The notes under the pieces were generated by a model that worked only from the letters and a program-made list of their open reading frames with translations, had not been told where the DNA came from and did no database searches. This document shows, one piece after another, positions 26,443-36,335 of a stretch of 64,000 nucleotides of DNA. The position numbers and the translations under genes are program-made. Source of the DNA: Anditalea andensis (GTDB taxonomy: Bacteria; Bacteroidota; Bacteroidia; Cytophagales; Cyclobacteriaceae). Position 1 is the stretch's first letter, and each line of letters starts with the position of its first letter. The stretch is from positions 62,001-126,000 of the forward strand of contig NZ_JMIH01000011.1 of NCBI RefSeq assembly GCF_000714815.1. The letters are read 5' to 3'.

Positions 26443-28701
26443 TTAATGATGGTGATCCATAAAAGGCGGAGAAGATTTATTGAAATCCAGTTTTTTCAGA
26501 TTCAAAACCTGCCATTTATCTTCGCCCTCTATTATTTTAATAAACTGGTTAGCTCTGACCTTTTTGAGAAGCTGTGTACTTTTACTTCCTGCCCATATTA
26601 TTTCGATTTCATCTATTACACTGTTTTCGCCCAGCCCCACATGCATGGTTAAAGGATTGCTTCCAAAACTCCCCCCGGAATTCACCTCCCGGTATATGAA
26701 CCTACCTGTGGCTTTATCTCCTAACTTTATTTTCACCTTGCTTCCAATGGCCGACCTATTGGAAGCTGTTCCTTCGAGTTTTATCGAAATCCAATTCTTT
26801 GATTCATCGTATGGGTTTAAATAGAGTGAATTTGGAAAATTGTCTCCCTCAAATGCGCCTCCAAGGACTACATGTATATCCTGGTCGCCATCATTATCAA
26901 GGTCAGCAAACGAGACGGCATGGCCTTTTTGAATCTGTCCAAATCCACCGGCTGTGGTTACATCCTGAAATTTCTTTCCTGCGGCATTTCTGTAGACTTT
27001 ATTGGGAATAATGGAGGAAAATCTTGCTTCACCGGTACTCAGGTAGATATCCAGGTACCCGTCGTTGTCCAGATCTCCGAAATTGGCCCCCATCGCATAA
27101 GAGATCTTTTCAAGTCCGACTTCTTTGGCTACATTTTTAAATTTCCCATTCCCTAAATTTTCATACAGACGGGCGACTACCGCTGTATGGGGCATTCCCA
27201 GATATTCTGCAGCTATATCTTTGGTGACAGCGCCCGCATTTAATCCTTTTCCGTAACCCGGTACATAAAGATCCAGTAGTCCGTCGTTATTGTAATCCCA
27301 AAACCAGCAGGTAAAACTGGAAAAGATGTCTGATACACCGGCGGTTTCCGTTACATTTTCAAATCTGGGAATGTTATTATCATCCATTCCAGTGTTCTTT
27401 AACAGGATATTGGGTGTATCGCTGTTGATGGTAGAAATATAAATATCGAGAAAGCCATCATTGTCATAATCGCCTGAGACTACTCCCTTTACATAATGAA
27501 AGCTATCGGCTGTACTGATGCTTACTCCGGCCATAGCGGCCACTTCTTTAAAAGTTCCGTCCTGCTGGTTGAGGTAAAGCTCACAGGGATGGATGTTATC
27601 TTTGGATGAACTTTCATTTCCGATAAACAAGTCCAACCAGCCATCGTTGTTAAAGTCACCCCATGTGGCTGTCTGTGTAGGATGGAAGGAAAGAAGTCCG
27701 GCTTCTATGGTAACATCCTCAAATGTTCCGTCTCCCCTATTTTTAAGCAAGGAGTTTGGATATAATCCCAGCGTATCCATCCATGCTCCTCTCAATAATA
27801 AGATATCCATATATCCATCATTATCATAATCTGCCTGTATCATGTTAAGACCTCCGCCGATCTGGTCCAATCCGGATTCAGCCGACGCGTCTATGAATCC
27901 GCCCTTTTGATCATTGATGAAAAGCTTTAGGGGATGGGTGATAAACCAGCTGGATACCACTATATCAAGATAGCCATCATTATTAAAATCATCTACAATA
28001 CTGCCACCGGAAAGCTGGTTTACATCCAGGCCAAGGTGCGGGGCAATATCAGGGAAAGTCTTTAAAGGATACTCCGATCTAAAAACATCATCAGGAATAA
28101 GAAATTCTTTGGGAACATTTTCGGGATATTCTCCCAGTGTCATATAGGCAATATTAAGGAGCCATTTACTTTCCAAATCCCATGGCATGGCGGCTAAAAT
28201 TTCTTTATAAAGTTTAATCGCCTCTGAAGATCCGAACGGAAGCTGATGATAACCTTCTTCCCTGATGGGGACTATACAAGAGGCAGACGAATGATGGTGC
28301 AGGCAATTTTCCTGTTCTCCAAGCCGCAGATAGGACAAGGCCAGCATTTTTTCAATACTGGCTTCCTCCTCATTACTTAATCCTACTACTGTATAGGTAC
28401 GTTTTTTAATGTCATAAAATTCCCTGAAAATCTCAATAGCTTCGATCGTTCTGCCGCTATATAATAAAGCTTTGGCCTTTTCATATTTTATGGAATTTTT
28501 GCCATAGACATCGCTTGTTTCCAGCAGGCTATCATAGTATGGGTCAATATTAAAGCCGGAATATTGATTTTCCGGAATAAAGAAATAAGATTTGGCGGCC
28601 TCATCTACAATGGAAAAAATTTCTTTTTGCTTTTCTTCCTGGGTACAGCCGGTAATGATGAGTGAAAGCGATACAAAGAATAAGAAAAAAAAGATTTTCA
28701 T
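26443..28701 (-). CDS. CRTAC1-type lipoprotein with FG-GAP/VCBS repeats and ASPIC/UnbV domain
   Basis: Exported lipoprotein of 752 residues (lipobox LIITGCTQE). The N-terminal 200 residues look helical and repeat-like. From about 215 to 640 there are seven DxDxDG-type calcium-binding loops, for example DDFNNDGYLD, DYDNDGYMD, DFNNDGWLD, DYDNDGFLD, DYNNDGLLD, DLDNDGYLD and DLDNDGDQD, typical of an integrin-like beta-propeller. The C-terminal part (about 655-735, WISIKLEGTASNRSAIGSKVKI and REVNSGGSFGSNPLTMHVGLG) is the ASPIC/UnbV domain. In Bacteroidota such proteins often accompany SusC/SusD pairs, as here, and are presumed surface carbohydrate- or protein-binding factors. Exact role unknown. 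It carries leader element copy 3. Confidence 0.9.
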   Translation of the reverse strand: MKIFFFLFFVSLSLIITGCTQEEKQKEIFSIVDEAAKSYFFIPENQYSGFNIDPYYDSLLETSDVYGKNSIKYEKAKALLYSGRTIEAIEIFREFYDIKKRTYTVVGLSNEEEASIEKMLALSYLRLGEQENCLHHHSSASCIVPIREEGYHQLPFGSSEAIKLYKEILAAMPWDLESKWLLNIAYMTLGEYPENVPKEFLIPDDVFRSEYPLKTFPDIAPHLGLDVNQLSGGSIVDDFNNDGYLDIVVSSWFITHPLKLFINDQKGGFIDASAESGLDQIGGGLNMIQADYDNDGYMDILLLRGAWMDTLGLYPNSLLKNRGDGTFEDVTIEAGLLSFHPTQTATWGDFNNDGWLDLFIGNESSSKDNIHPCELYLNQQDGTFKEVAAMAGVSISTADSFHYVKGVVSGDYDNDGFLDIYISTINSDTPNILLKNTGMDDNNIPRFENVTETAGVSDIFSSFTCWFWDYNNDGLLDLYVPGYGKGLNAGAVTKDIAAEYLGMPHTAVVARLYENLGNGKFKNVAKEVGLEKISYAMGANFGDLDNDGYLDIYLSTGEARFSSIIPNKVYRNAAGKKFQDVTTAGGFGQIQKGHAVSFADLDNDGDQDIHVVLGGAFEGDNFPNSLYLNPYDESKNWISIKLEGTASNRSAIGSKVKIKLGDKATGRFIYREVNSGGSFGSNPLTMHVGLGENSVIDEIEIIWAGSKSTQLLKKVRANQFIKIIEGEDKWQVLNLKKLDFNKSSPPFMDHHH

Positions 28702-28704
28702 CTG

Positions 28705-28717
28705 TTTATAATTTGTT
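28705..28717 (-). promoter_or_regulatory. AACAAATTATAAA leader element, copy 3
   Basis: Identical 13-mer, ending 3 nt before the ATG at 28701, as at 4516 and 20128. Confidence 0.5.
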
Positions 28718-28733
28718 TTTGAAAGGTCAGAGC

Positions 28734-28759
28734 TTATCCCTTACCTAAGGTCGGGATAA
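28734..28759. repeat. GC-rich hairpin in the leader of the FG-GAP gene
   Basis: TTATCCC-TT-ACC and GGT-C-GGGATAA pair around a TAA loop with a small asymmetric internal loop. It lies 33 bp upstream of the start codon and resembles the hairpin at 25397-25416. Confidence 0.5.
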
Positions 28760-29199
28760 AATCTCGCATATTTATAATCGTCGCTGAGTATTAAGTTTCC
28801 TTAATGCCGGATTTCATAAGTAAAGGAATTGATTTTTTCAGTAAAAAGACACAAAAGCGGCCTATTAATAAATCTGAAGTTAGCCAAAAATGTCAAACTT
28901 CCTAAAGCAGCACCAAAATAAGACGATGTGTGGTATTAAAAAATACCAAACCCCCGACCAATAAAAGCAAGTAGAAAACGAAAGCGGGCGGACATGTTCT
29001 CGGAATGTATTTAAACATATTCACCAAATATAATAAGAACCTATTCTGGTATGGATGTTATCTGGCAATAGCCTTATTGGAAAGGTTGCGGTTTCGCTTT
29101 GAAATTATATAATGTTTTAAAAAAACTTTAAACCCAAAGTTGTCGGCTACTGGATAATTTTCACCTCCGCCTTTCTTATTGCCATAAATGATAAAACAA

Positions 29200-29238
29200 A
29201 AAGCTAACCTCATGGATATCTCCATAAGGTCAGCTTTT
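29200..29238 (-). terminator. Terminator after the second SusC/SusD pair
   Basis: On the minus strand a long stem, AAAAGCTGACCTTATGGA pairing with TCCATGAGGTTAGCTTTT (two mismatches, 4-nt loop), is followed by TGTTTTAT. It lies about 90 bp after the SusD stop codon. Confidence 0.75.
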
Positions 29239-29329
29239 CACTGGATATGATAATGTGGCAGTTATAATTTAAATCACCCAAAGATAATAGCTATGTCAAA
29301 ATTAATATCCCTATTTACTTATCATATGT

Positions 29330-30889
29330 TCAAGGTCTATCCCACCAAAGAGGAGTCAGTAAACGGTATTGCTCCGAATTATCACCGATTTGATCGCCGT
29401 TTCTGTTTTGTTCATTGGTTTCATAAACCATCGCTCTGATCCATTGATTTGGATCATTGATATCAAATATGACGTTATTAATATTGGATGGCCTTTGTAA
29501 GGAGGGCCCGTAGATATCTTGGCTATAGTCCATCCTTCTCATATCCACCCAGGTTTCGGGATGCAAAACTTGAGTAATGTATTTTTGCCTCATGATATGG
29601 GACAATCCGGAAGTAAGATCATTAAAATGGGTATCGGCCCCATCTTCCATATGGGCGATCCAATAAGCATTAATAGCTGCTGCTTCCACACCTAATTTAC
29701 GCATATTAGCTTTGACACCTTCTTCATAAGCTCTAAACGCAGCGACGGCATTTCCTGACCTCAACTGAGCTTCTGCTTCAATAAATTTTAATTCAGAATA
29801 AGTTATAAAAGGCATAGGAGAGGTTGGTTTGGTATAAAAACCGCCGTTAGGAAACACGCCATAATCAGCTTGGTCAGTGAATTCACCTGAACCACCGGCG
29901 CCTCCTGCAAGACCTAGCCCAGGTTTTAAACCGCGGAACGCTCCATCTGACTCAGCCGGGGACATAATGATACCGATACGGGGATCAGTATACTGTGTTT
30001 CTGTCACAGGTAAATGCTTTAGTAAATCAACAAAAAACTGGCTCCATGTAAAGTACCTGTGATTGATCCTGTCTGCCGCGGTGAATCCTCCCCAGCTGAA
30101 CCATGGGTTTTCATCTGTTTGTTGACCTCCTTGTATATATGCAAATTCAGCATCCATGCCATCACCGTCAAATCCATTCTGAACAGCTGTGAGAATTGCA
30201 TCAGGGTTATATAAACTTGTCTTCTTTGACATATGATTAAGATACCTTGCTTTAAGCGACCATGCAAATTTGATCCATTTTTGAATATCCCCCTGGTATA
30301 AAATATCACCATTACTAAAATTCAATGAGGGTCCGGGATTAGGACTTTGAAATGCGGTTATAGCCTCATCCAGCAGCTGATCTATTCGCTGATAAACATC
30401 TTGTTGGGTATTAAAGCTAGGTGTAAGGGTTATCTGAGATCTGCCATCGTAATAATCATCTAGTACTATGTCGCCATATTGGTCTGTCAGTAGTCCAAAG
30501 TTCATAGCCAAAAGCGTTTTCCCGGCTCCAACAAAGTGGGGATTCCCTTCATCCTCTCCCAATACAATCAGATCTACACAGTTGGGCATGGTAAATACAT
30601 AGGCATTCTGCCATAGGAAATAACTGGCCGTAAATCGCCAAGTTTCTGCATTTCTATTAGCCCCTGTGGCTAATCCTGTGGTTGCGTATTGCATGATGCC
30701 TGCTACTTCTCTGGTTCCTCGCCACATGGCTGCGCCGTTAGAAGTGGTGATGGCACCTATTACCCTTCTGTGTGCAGGAACAATGGTGGGTAGGTTTGGA
30801 TCCTGGTTGATATCCAGATAATTTTCACAGCTGGAATTAAAAAATAGCAAAATTACCAGCAAGTATATGATATTGTTTCTGTTCTTCAT
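29330..30889 (-). CDS. SusD/RagB-family lipoprotein (SusD-like, second pair)
   Basis: Outer-membrane lipoprotein of 519 residues with signal ending LLFFNSSCENYLDINQDPN, the usual start of this SusD subfamily. Further family segments are GAGKTLLAMNFGLLTDQYGDIVLDDYY, WIKFAWSLKARYLNHMSKK and FITYSELKFIEAEAQLRSGNAVAAFRAYEEGVKANM. It lies 11 bp after the SusC gene and acts with it in nutrient import. No glycoside hydrolase or peptidase is adjacent, so the ligand cannot be inferred. This subfamily is often linked with proteins or unknown organics as well as glycans. Confidence 0.93.
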   Translation of the reverse strand: MKNRNNIIYLLVILLFFNSSCENYLDINQDPNLPTIVPAHRRVIGAITTSNGAAMWRGTREVAGIMQYATTGLATGANRNAETWRFTASYFLWQNAYVFTMPNCVDLIVLGEDEGNPHFVGAGKTLLAMNFGLLTDQYGDIVLDDYYDGRSQITLTPSFNTQQDVYQRIDQLLDEAITAFQSPNPGPSLNFSNGDILYQGDIQKWIKFAWSLKARYLNHMSKKTSLYNPDAILTAVQNGFDGDGMDAEFAYIQGGQQTDENPWFSWGGFTAADRINHRYFTWSQFFVDLLKHLPVTETQYTDPRIGIIMSPAESDGAFRGLKPGLGLAGGAGGSGEFTDQADYGVFPNGGFYTKPTSPMPFITYSELKFIEAEAQLRSGNAVAAFRAYEEGVKANMRKLGVEAAAINAYWIAHMEDGADTHFNDLTSGLSHIMRQKYITQVLHPETWVDMRRMDYSQDIYGPSLQRPSNINNVIFDINDPNQWIRAMVYETNEQNRNGDQIGDNSEQYRLLTPLWWDRP

Positions 30890-30900
30890 ATTTCAATTAA

Positions 30901-33900
30901 TTAAAAGGTAAGTTTAATTCCCAAGTCAAACCCTTTGGTGGCAGGCACGCCCAAGTTGTCAAACCCAAAGGATCCACTCCCACCCACACCAGCGCCACTA
31001 CCAGAAACTTCAGGATCTACGCCGGAATAAGAAGTAAAAAGGAGCAAATTCCTTCCTGTCCCAAAAACCTGTAAATTTTGAAATTTAAGCCTTTCAGTAA
31101 TATGTAGGGGAAAATTATAAGCCAAGGTTACATATCTCAACCTCCACCAGCCTCCATCTTCGACAAAATCAAATCCCTGAAATGGATAGATGGACTGATA
31201 ATAATCTTGGTTTAAAACTACAGCTTGTGTATTTGGCTCACCGGTGGATTCAATGATACCTTCAAATACTCTAGTGTTTCCCCGTTCAGTAGTTTTGGTA
31301 CTTAAACCTGATCTTACCAAAGTATTTTCTGTGGCGTTATAGATATGGCCACCTATCCGGATATCCCACATAAAGGATAAGGAGAGCGTTTTATAACTTA
31401 AAGTATTGGTAATTCCACCTGTCCAATCTGGGTTTCTATCACCTATATTGGTAAGGGTAGACTGGACTTGTGGATATCCGTCATTATTTAGGAGCAGCAC
31501 CCCATCGGCATTCTTTCTCCAAACAGTTCCATTTATACCAAACAGAGATCCTCCCAAGAAGGCGGCACCTTGTGCGACGTTACCGGCCACCCAGGCATCC
31601 GATAGTTCTACCCTGTCAAGTGTTCCAGGCAATCCCCTCACAGTGGCCACATTTTTTGCAAAATTAAAATCCATCGTCCAGCTGAAGTCTCCTCTACTAA
31701 GCGGACGGGTATTGATCATTAATTCTACACCTTCGTTATCAATTTGCCCACCGTTCAAGTAAGCAAGAAATGCCCCTGAAGACGGGGGTGTCCTGGTACC
31801 AAGAATTTGTTCATCTGTACTCGTTTTGTAGTAGGTGATATCAACACCCAATTTATTCTGAAAAAACCTTACATCCGTACCCAGTTCAATGGAATTTGTA
31901 AATTCAGGACGTAAAGAAGGATTGCCATAGTAATCATTGGCATTGGAGATAAATCCCCGGGGAGCTATGGTAAAGGTATTGGTAGCAGTTGCCAATGTGG
32001 TGGCAAGAACATGTGGTGGAGCGTCTTTTCCTACCCTGGCCCATGATGCCCTGATTTTTCCAAAGGAAACACCTCTCTCACCGGTGGCCCATCCTATCTC
32101 ATGTAACAAGTCTGACACCGAAATAGATGTACTGACCGATGGATAGAAAAAAGATCTGGCAGCTACCGGAAGCGTAGAAGACCAGTCATTTCTCCCCCTT
32201 ATATTTAAAAAAATTATATTTTTCCAGTCTAGGTTTAAATCTCCAAATACACCGATTATCCTTCGCTGGTTAATGTTCTGAGAGATGGTACGGTCCATTT
32301 CCACTACATTATTGATACCTGCAAAGCCAGGGTCAATAAAATTCCTTCCGTACCAAGTAGTGGTTTGTCTACGGAAATCTTCTGCATTATGCCCTAAAGT
32401 AAGGCTGGCACTAAAATCATTTACCTCCTTTTTGAGCGTGACTAACAGTGTAGAGGTGGATATTTGATTATTTGTAGTGGATTCTGAAATAGCCCCTTGC
32501 TCTTCACTGACTATAGTGGTCCCTGGCATTCTGATACCAGTAAAATTATCCGTATAATAATCAGTCCCAAAACGATAAGTGATATTAAGGAATGGAAACG
32601 GATCATAAATAATATTACCTGTACCTATTATACGTTCCACTTCACTTGCATTTGGTTTATTGTATGCTCCCCAAAATGGATTATCATTTACACCTATAGT
32701 GCGATGTGTCCCATCTACATTTAGATAGTTGCGCATATCATCATTCCTGGGCCAATATACAGCACCCATAATTCCATTTGCACTTCCTTGCGAAACATAG
32801 TTACGATCTGTTTGAACATAATTAAAAGATCCGCCAATCCTCAGTTTATCACCCGCTCTGGTATCCCCAGTAAGTCTAAAGGAGTTTCTTTTAAATTCAG
32901 TATTAGGCACTATTCCGCCTTGGTCAAGCCGGGAGGCAGAGGCGTAAAATGTGCTTCTATCATTTCCTCCACTAACGGATACATCATGTCTTTGAGAAAA
33001 TGCGGGTTCGAAAATGCTCCCAAGGTTGTCATAAACGATATCTTCAGCAGCGAAAACAGGGCCCCATGAGCCGATTGCCTCAGGATCAAATACACCGAAC
33101 TCTCCTTGTTTATATCGGGATTGTAGTTCTGGGAGTTTATTGACTTTATCAAAAGAAAATGAATTACCATAATTTACTCTTGCTACACCGGCCTGACCTT
33201 TTTTTGTGGTGATCACAACGACTCCTTCTGATGCCCTTAATCCATATAAAGCAGCTGCTGCAGGTCCTTTCAGTACAGATATACTGGCAATATCATTTGG
33301 ATTAATATCAATAGCCCTGTTGGATGCCGGGGCGGTAGCTGCACCAAGCCCTCCCTGCCCTACAGGCGTGGTATTGTCAATCGGAATACCATCTACCACA
33401 TATAAAGGCTGATTGTTACCACTAAGTGAAGTACCTCCACGGATCATCATGATAGCTGAGGCTCCGGGAGCACCTCCTGAATTGGTGATCTGAACTCCTG
33501 CAACTTTCCCCTGAAGTGTATTGATGATGTTGGGCTGCTGCGTTTCCAGAATCCTTTCGGATTTAATCTCCTGCACCGAATATCCTAAAGACCGCCTTTC
33601 CTGTTCAATCCCAAAAGCGGTTACTACTACCTCTTGGAGTAGATCATCATTCATATCCATGAAAATTTCCCATTCTGCTGTATTTGCAACCTGCTTTTCT
33701 TGGGTTTTCATTCCGATAAAACTGAATACAACCGTCTCATTGGAATTGGCTGAAATAGAAAAATTCCCATCCAAATCAGTCATGGTGTCTTGAGTAACAT
33801 TTCCTTTGACATACACCGATACACCTGGTATAGGACTTATATCTTCCCTGGAATATACAGTTCCCTCAATGACTCTGCTTTGTGCAATAAGGCTTATGGG

Positions 33901-33951
33901 GATGCAGTAACATAGGGCAAACCCTATAAACTTTAGTAATTTTTTCTCCAT
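30901..33951 (-). CDS. SusC/RagA-type TonB-linked outer-membrane transporter (second pair)
   Basis: Channel protein of 1016 residues: signal peptide (ending SLIAQ), carboxypeptidase-like domain (RVIEGTVYSREDISPIPGVSV), plug with VVVTAFGIEQERRSLGYSVQ, NIINTLQGKVAGVQI and LYGLRASEGVVVITTKKG, and a barrel ending DLGIKLTF. No STN domain. It is the first gene of a unit with SusD. The next gene in the same direction, the FG-GAP lipoprotein, is behind a terminator but may be functionally linked. Substrate unknown. Confidence 0.94.
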   Translation of the reverse strand: MEKKLLKFIGFALCYCIPISLIAQSRVIEGTVYSREDISPIPGVSVYVKGNVTQDTMTDLDGNFSISANSNETVVFSFIGMKTQEKQVANTAEWEIFMDMNDDLLQEVVVTAFGIEQERRSLGYSVQEIKSERILETQQPNIINTLQGKVAGVQITNSGGAPGASAIMMIRGGTSLSGNNQPLYVVDGIPIDNTTPVGQGGLGAATAPASNRAIDINPNDIASISVLKGPAAAALYGLRASEGVVVITTKKGQAGVARVNYGNSFSFDKVNKLPELQSRYKQGEFGVFDPEAIGSWGPVFAAEDIVYDNLGSIFEPAFSQRHDVSVSGGNDRSTFYASASRLDQGGIVPNTEFKRNSFRLTGDTRAGDKLRIGGSFNYVQTDRNYVSQGSANGIMGAVYWPRNDDMRNYLNVDGTHRTIGVNDNPFWGAYNKPNASEVERIIGTGNIIYDPFPFLNITYRFGTDYYTDNFTGIRMPGTTIVSEEQGAISESTTNNQISTSTLLVTLKKEVNDFSASLTLGHNAEDFRRQTTTWYGRNFIDPGFAGINNVVEMDRTISQNINQRRIIGVFGDLNLDWKNIIFLNIRGRNDWSSTLPVAARSFFYPSVSTSISVSDLLHEIGWATGERGVSFGKIRASWARVGKDAPPHVLATTLATATNTFTIAPRGFISNANDYYGNPSLRPEFTNSIELGTDVRFFQNKLGVDITYYKTSTDEQILGTRTPPSSGAFLAYLNGGQIDNEGVELMINTRPLSRGDFSWTMDFNFAKNVATVRGLPGTLDRVELSDAWVAGNVAQGAAFLGGSLFGINGTVWRKNADGVLLLNNDGYPQVQSTLTNIGDRNPDWTGGITNTLSYKTLSLSFMWDIRIGGHIYNATENTLVRSGLSTKTTERGNTRVFEGIIESTGEPNTQAVVLNQDYYQSIYPFQGFDFVEDGGWWRLRYVTLAYNFPLHITERLKFQNLQVFGTGRNLLLFTSYSGVDPEVSGSGAGVGGSGSFGFDNLGVPATKGFDLGIKLTF

Positions 33952-34700
33952 ACTACAATCTTTTATATTAATATTTAATTCAAAAACATAAACAATATAT
34001 TAAGTTTTTACTAATATAATAGGTCATATAATAAATTATTTTTATAAAAAAGCGATTTATATTTCCGAAACTGTAATTAGGCTGTTTCGCTTATACGAAA
34101 AATTCATGTTACATAATCACCCCATCTAAGGATAATTCTACTCTTACTAATTTCTAAATTTTTATAGGCTAATCTATAATAGCATTTCTCCCAAAAGGCT
34201 ATCTAGGCCAAAAGATGCATTTATAACAGATTTCTCCATGGTAAAATCATTAAGATCTTCTTTTATGATGGTGACAGGCTGTTTCAACTGCCAGTGTTTG
34301 ATGACCCCTTTCAGTGATGCTAAAGCTCCTCATATTATTAAGATATAATTTTAACCTAAAAAAAGGTTTTAAGCCAGAATATAATTAACTTCATCATTTG
34401 ATATACTGCCTAAAGACCTTGAAGGATTGATCTTTCAAAAAATTATTCATTAAATTCGACAGCTGAAAGCTTTTCCATTCCATAATTGATGGTACAGAAG
34501 TTAAATTGGTTGAGGGTTTTCACCATAAATAAATACGAACCTAAGAGAAATTGTATTCGTTCTTCCTTTACGACATGCCCTATCTAACCAAAACAAGATG
34601 TACAAAAGATAATAAGGGAAAACTTTTTGACAGGTAATCTTAATCTGAATTATAAACAGGCAACCTAACAAACTATATAATAAACTATTAAAATCTAGCA
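33952..34700. other. Divergent intergenic region between SusC-2 and gapN
   Basis: 749 bp, very A/T rich and with no credible gene. A split dyad CGAAAC (34066-34071) / GTTTCG (34084-34089), 12 bp apart, lies about 115 bp ahead of the SusC start and could be a regulator site. Neither promoter core was identified exactly. Confidence 0.5.
34066..34089. promoter_or_regulatory. Split dyad CGAAAC-N12-GTTTCG upstream of SusC-2
   Basis: A perfect 6-bp inverted repeat with 12-bp spacing, roughly two half-sites one and a half turns apart. It could be an operator, but the arms are short and chance is possible. Confidence 0.25.
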
Positions 34701-36335
34701 ATGGAAGTACAAAACATGCCGGCAAATACTTTTCCCGAAATTTTTGGAGAAGAAGCAGCTATACCCGAAGCATACCGGGTAGCGGAAATACACCAAAGGG
34801 AATATCTTATAAACGGTGAAATAGTGTCATGGGATGGCCCGGTAACCAATATTTACTCACCGGTTTGTGTGGCTACAGATGGAGGTATACAGAGGAAACT
34901 ATTGGGCAGTGTTCCCAATACTACTCAAAAAGAAGCCATGGAAGCATTGGATGCTGCAGTTGCTGCCTATGATAATGGTCACGGAAAATGGCCTTCGATG
35001 TCCTTGGAAGAGAGGATCGCCTGTATGCAAAAATTTGTGTACTTAATGATTCAGCAAAGGGATATCGTCATCAAGTTACTGATGTGGGAGATCGGCAAAA
35101 CGCTCCCGGATGCTACCAAAGAATTTGACAGGACTGTGGATTACATCAATGACACCATCGATGCCCTGAAAGATTTGGACAGGGAATCTTCCAGGTTTCA
35201 GCAGGCAGAAGGGACTATTGCCCAGATCAGGAGGAACCCGCTGGGAGTGGTATTGAGCATGGGCCCCTTCAACTATCCACTGAACGAAATTTTCACTACC
35301 CTGATCCCCGCCTTGATTATGGGCAATACAATTTTATTTAAACTGCCCAAACATGGGGTACTGGCCCATTATCCTTTACTGGAGGCCTTTAAGGAATCAT
35401 TTCCTAAGGGAACGGTGAACACCCTGTACGGTAGAGGGGCAGAGATCATTTCTCCCATCATGGAGAGCGGGAAAGTCAATGTGCTGGCATTTATAGGGTC
35501 TAGCAAAGTGGCCAACGGCCTGAAAAAATTACATCCAAAAATCAACCGCCTCAGGGCAATCCTAAGCCTGGACGCCAAAAACGCTGCTATCGTAACCAAG
35601 CATGCCAATATAGATGTAGCTGTAAACGAATGTCTGTTAGGTGCATTGTCCTTTAATGGTCAGCGGTGTACAGCGCTGAAACTGATATTTGTTCAAAAAG
35701 ACATTGCCGAAGCCTTCACTACCAAACTTAGTGCAGCGGTAGCGGCATTAAAACCTGGTTTGCCATGGCAGGAAGGTGTTAAAATTACCCCCCTGCCCGA
35801 AGAGAACAAGCCTGCCTATCTCAAAGCCTGTATTGATGATGCCCTGTCCAAAGGTGCTGCCATCTTAAATGAGCATGGAGGACATAATGAGGCTACCTTT
35901 GTCTTTCCAGCGGTGGTTTACCCGGTCAATGAGCAGATGAGGTTGTACCACGAAGAGCAGTTTGGACCTATAGTCCCTGTCGTTCCCTTTGAATCTATAC
36001 AAGAACCTATCGACTATCAGATCAATGCTTCCCACGGCATGCAGGTAAGTATTTTCAGCGAAAATCCTGCTGAGGTGGCCCAGCTGGTGGACTCTTTTGT
36101 GAACCTGGTCAGCCGGGTCAATATCAACTGTCAGGCGCAGAGAGGACCGGATGTATTCCCTTTTACTGGAAGAAAAGACAGTGCTGAAGGGACCTTGTCG
36201 GTATTTGATGCCTTGCGGTCCTTTTCCATCAGATCACTGGTGGCTACCAAGGTGACTGATTCCAATAAAAAATTATTGAACGATATCGTTAAAAACCATC
36301 AATCCAATTTCTTGAGTACGGATTATATTTTCTAA
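34701..36335 (+). CDS. gapN: NADP-dependent non-phosphorylating glyceraldehyde-3-phosphate dehydrogenase (GapN-type ALDH)
   Basis: Aldehyde dehydrogenase superfamily enzyme of 544 residues. Visible landmarks are the catalytic Cys323 in FNGQRCTALK, Asn191 in PFNYPLNE for the oxyanion hole, the FIGSS nucleotide-binding segment (265-268) and HEEQFGPIVPVVPF. GapN oxidises glyceraldehyde 3-phosphate directly to 3-phosphoglycerate and yields NADPH. The usual general-base motif ELGGK is replaced by SLDAKN at 289-294, as expected of a GapN-like subgroup rather than ordinary ALDHs, but the base residue itself should be checked. The start at 34701 is used; an ATG five codons later is possible. It is monocistronic, ending at a strong terminator. 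Confidence 0.85.
   Translation: MEVQNMPANTFPEIFGEEAAIPEAYRVAEIHQREYLINGEIVSWDGPVTNIYSPVCVATDGGIQRKLLGSVPNTTQKEAMEALDAAVAAYDNGHGKWPSMSLEERIACMQKFVYLMIQQRDIVIKLLMWEIGKTLPDATKEFDRTVDYINDTIDALKDLDRESSRFQQAEGTIAQIRRNPLGVVLSMGPFNYPLNEIFTTLIPALIMGNTILFKLPKHGVLAHYPLLEAFKESFPKGTVNTLYGRGAEIISPIMESGKVNVLAFIGSSKVANGLKKLHPKINRLRAILSLDAKNAAIVTKHANIDVAVNECLLGALSFNGQRCTALKLIFVQKDIAEAFTTKLSAAVAALKPGLPWQEGVKITPLPEENKPAYLKACIDDALSKGAAILNEHGGHNEATFVFPAVVYPVNEQMRLYHEEQFGPIVPVVPFESIQEPIDYQINASHGMQVSIFSENPAEVAQLVDSFVNLVSRVNINCQAQRGPDVFPFTGRKDSAEGTLSVFDALRSFSIRSLVATKVTDSNKKLLNDIVKNHQSNFLSTDYIF

Larger units (their letters stand above)
28702..29329. other. Gap between SusD-2 and the FG-GAP gene, with two hairpins
   Basis: 628 bp with no credible gene. 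Next to the FG-GAP start are the leader element (28705-28717) and a GC-rich hairpin (28734-28759). Next to SusD is a terminator hairpin (29200-29238). The FG-GAP gene therefore probably has its own promoter here. Confidence 0.6.
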
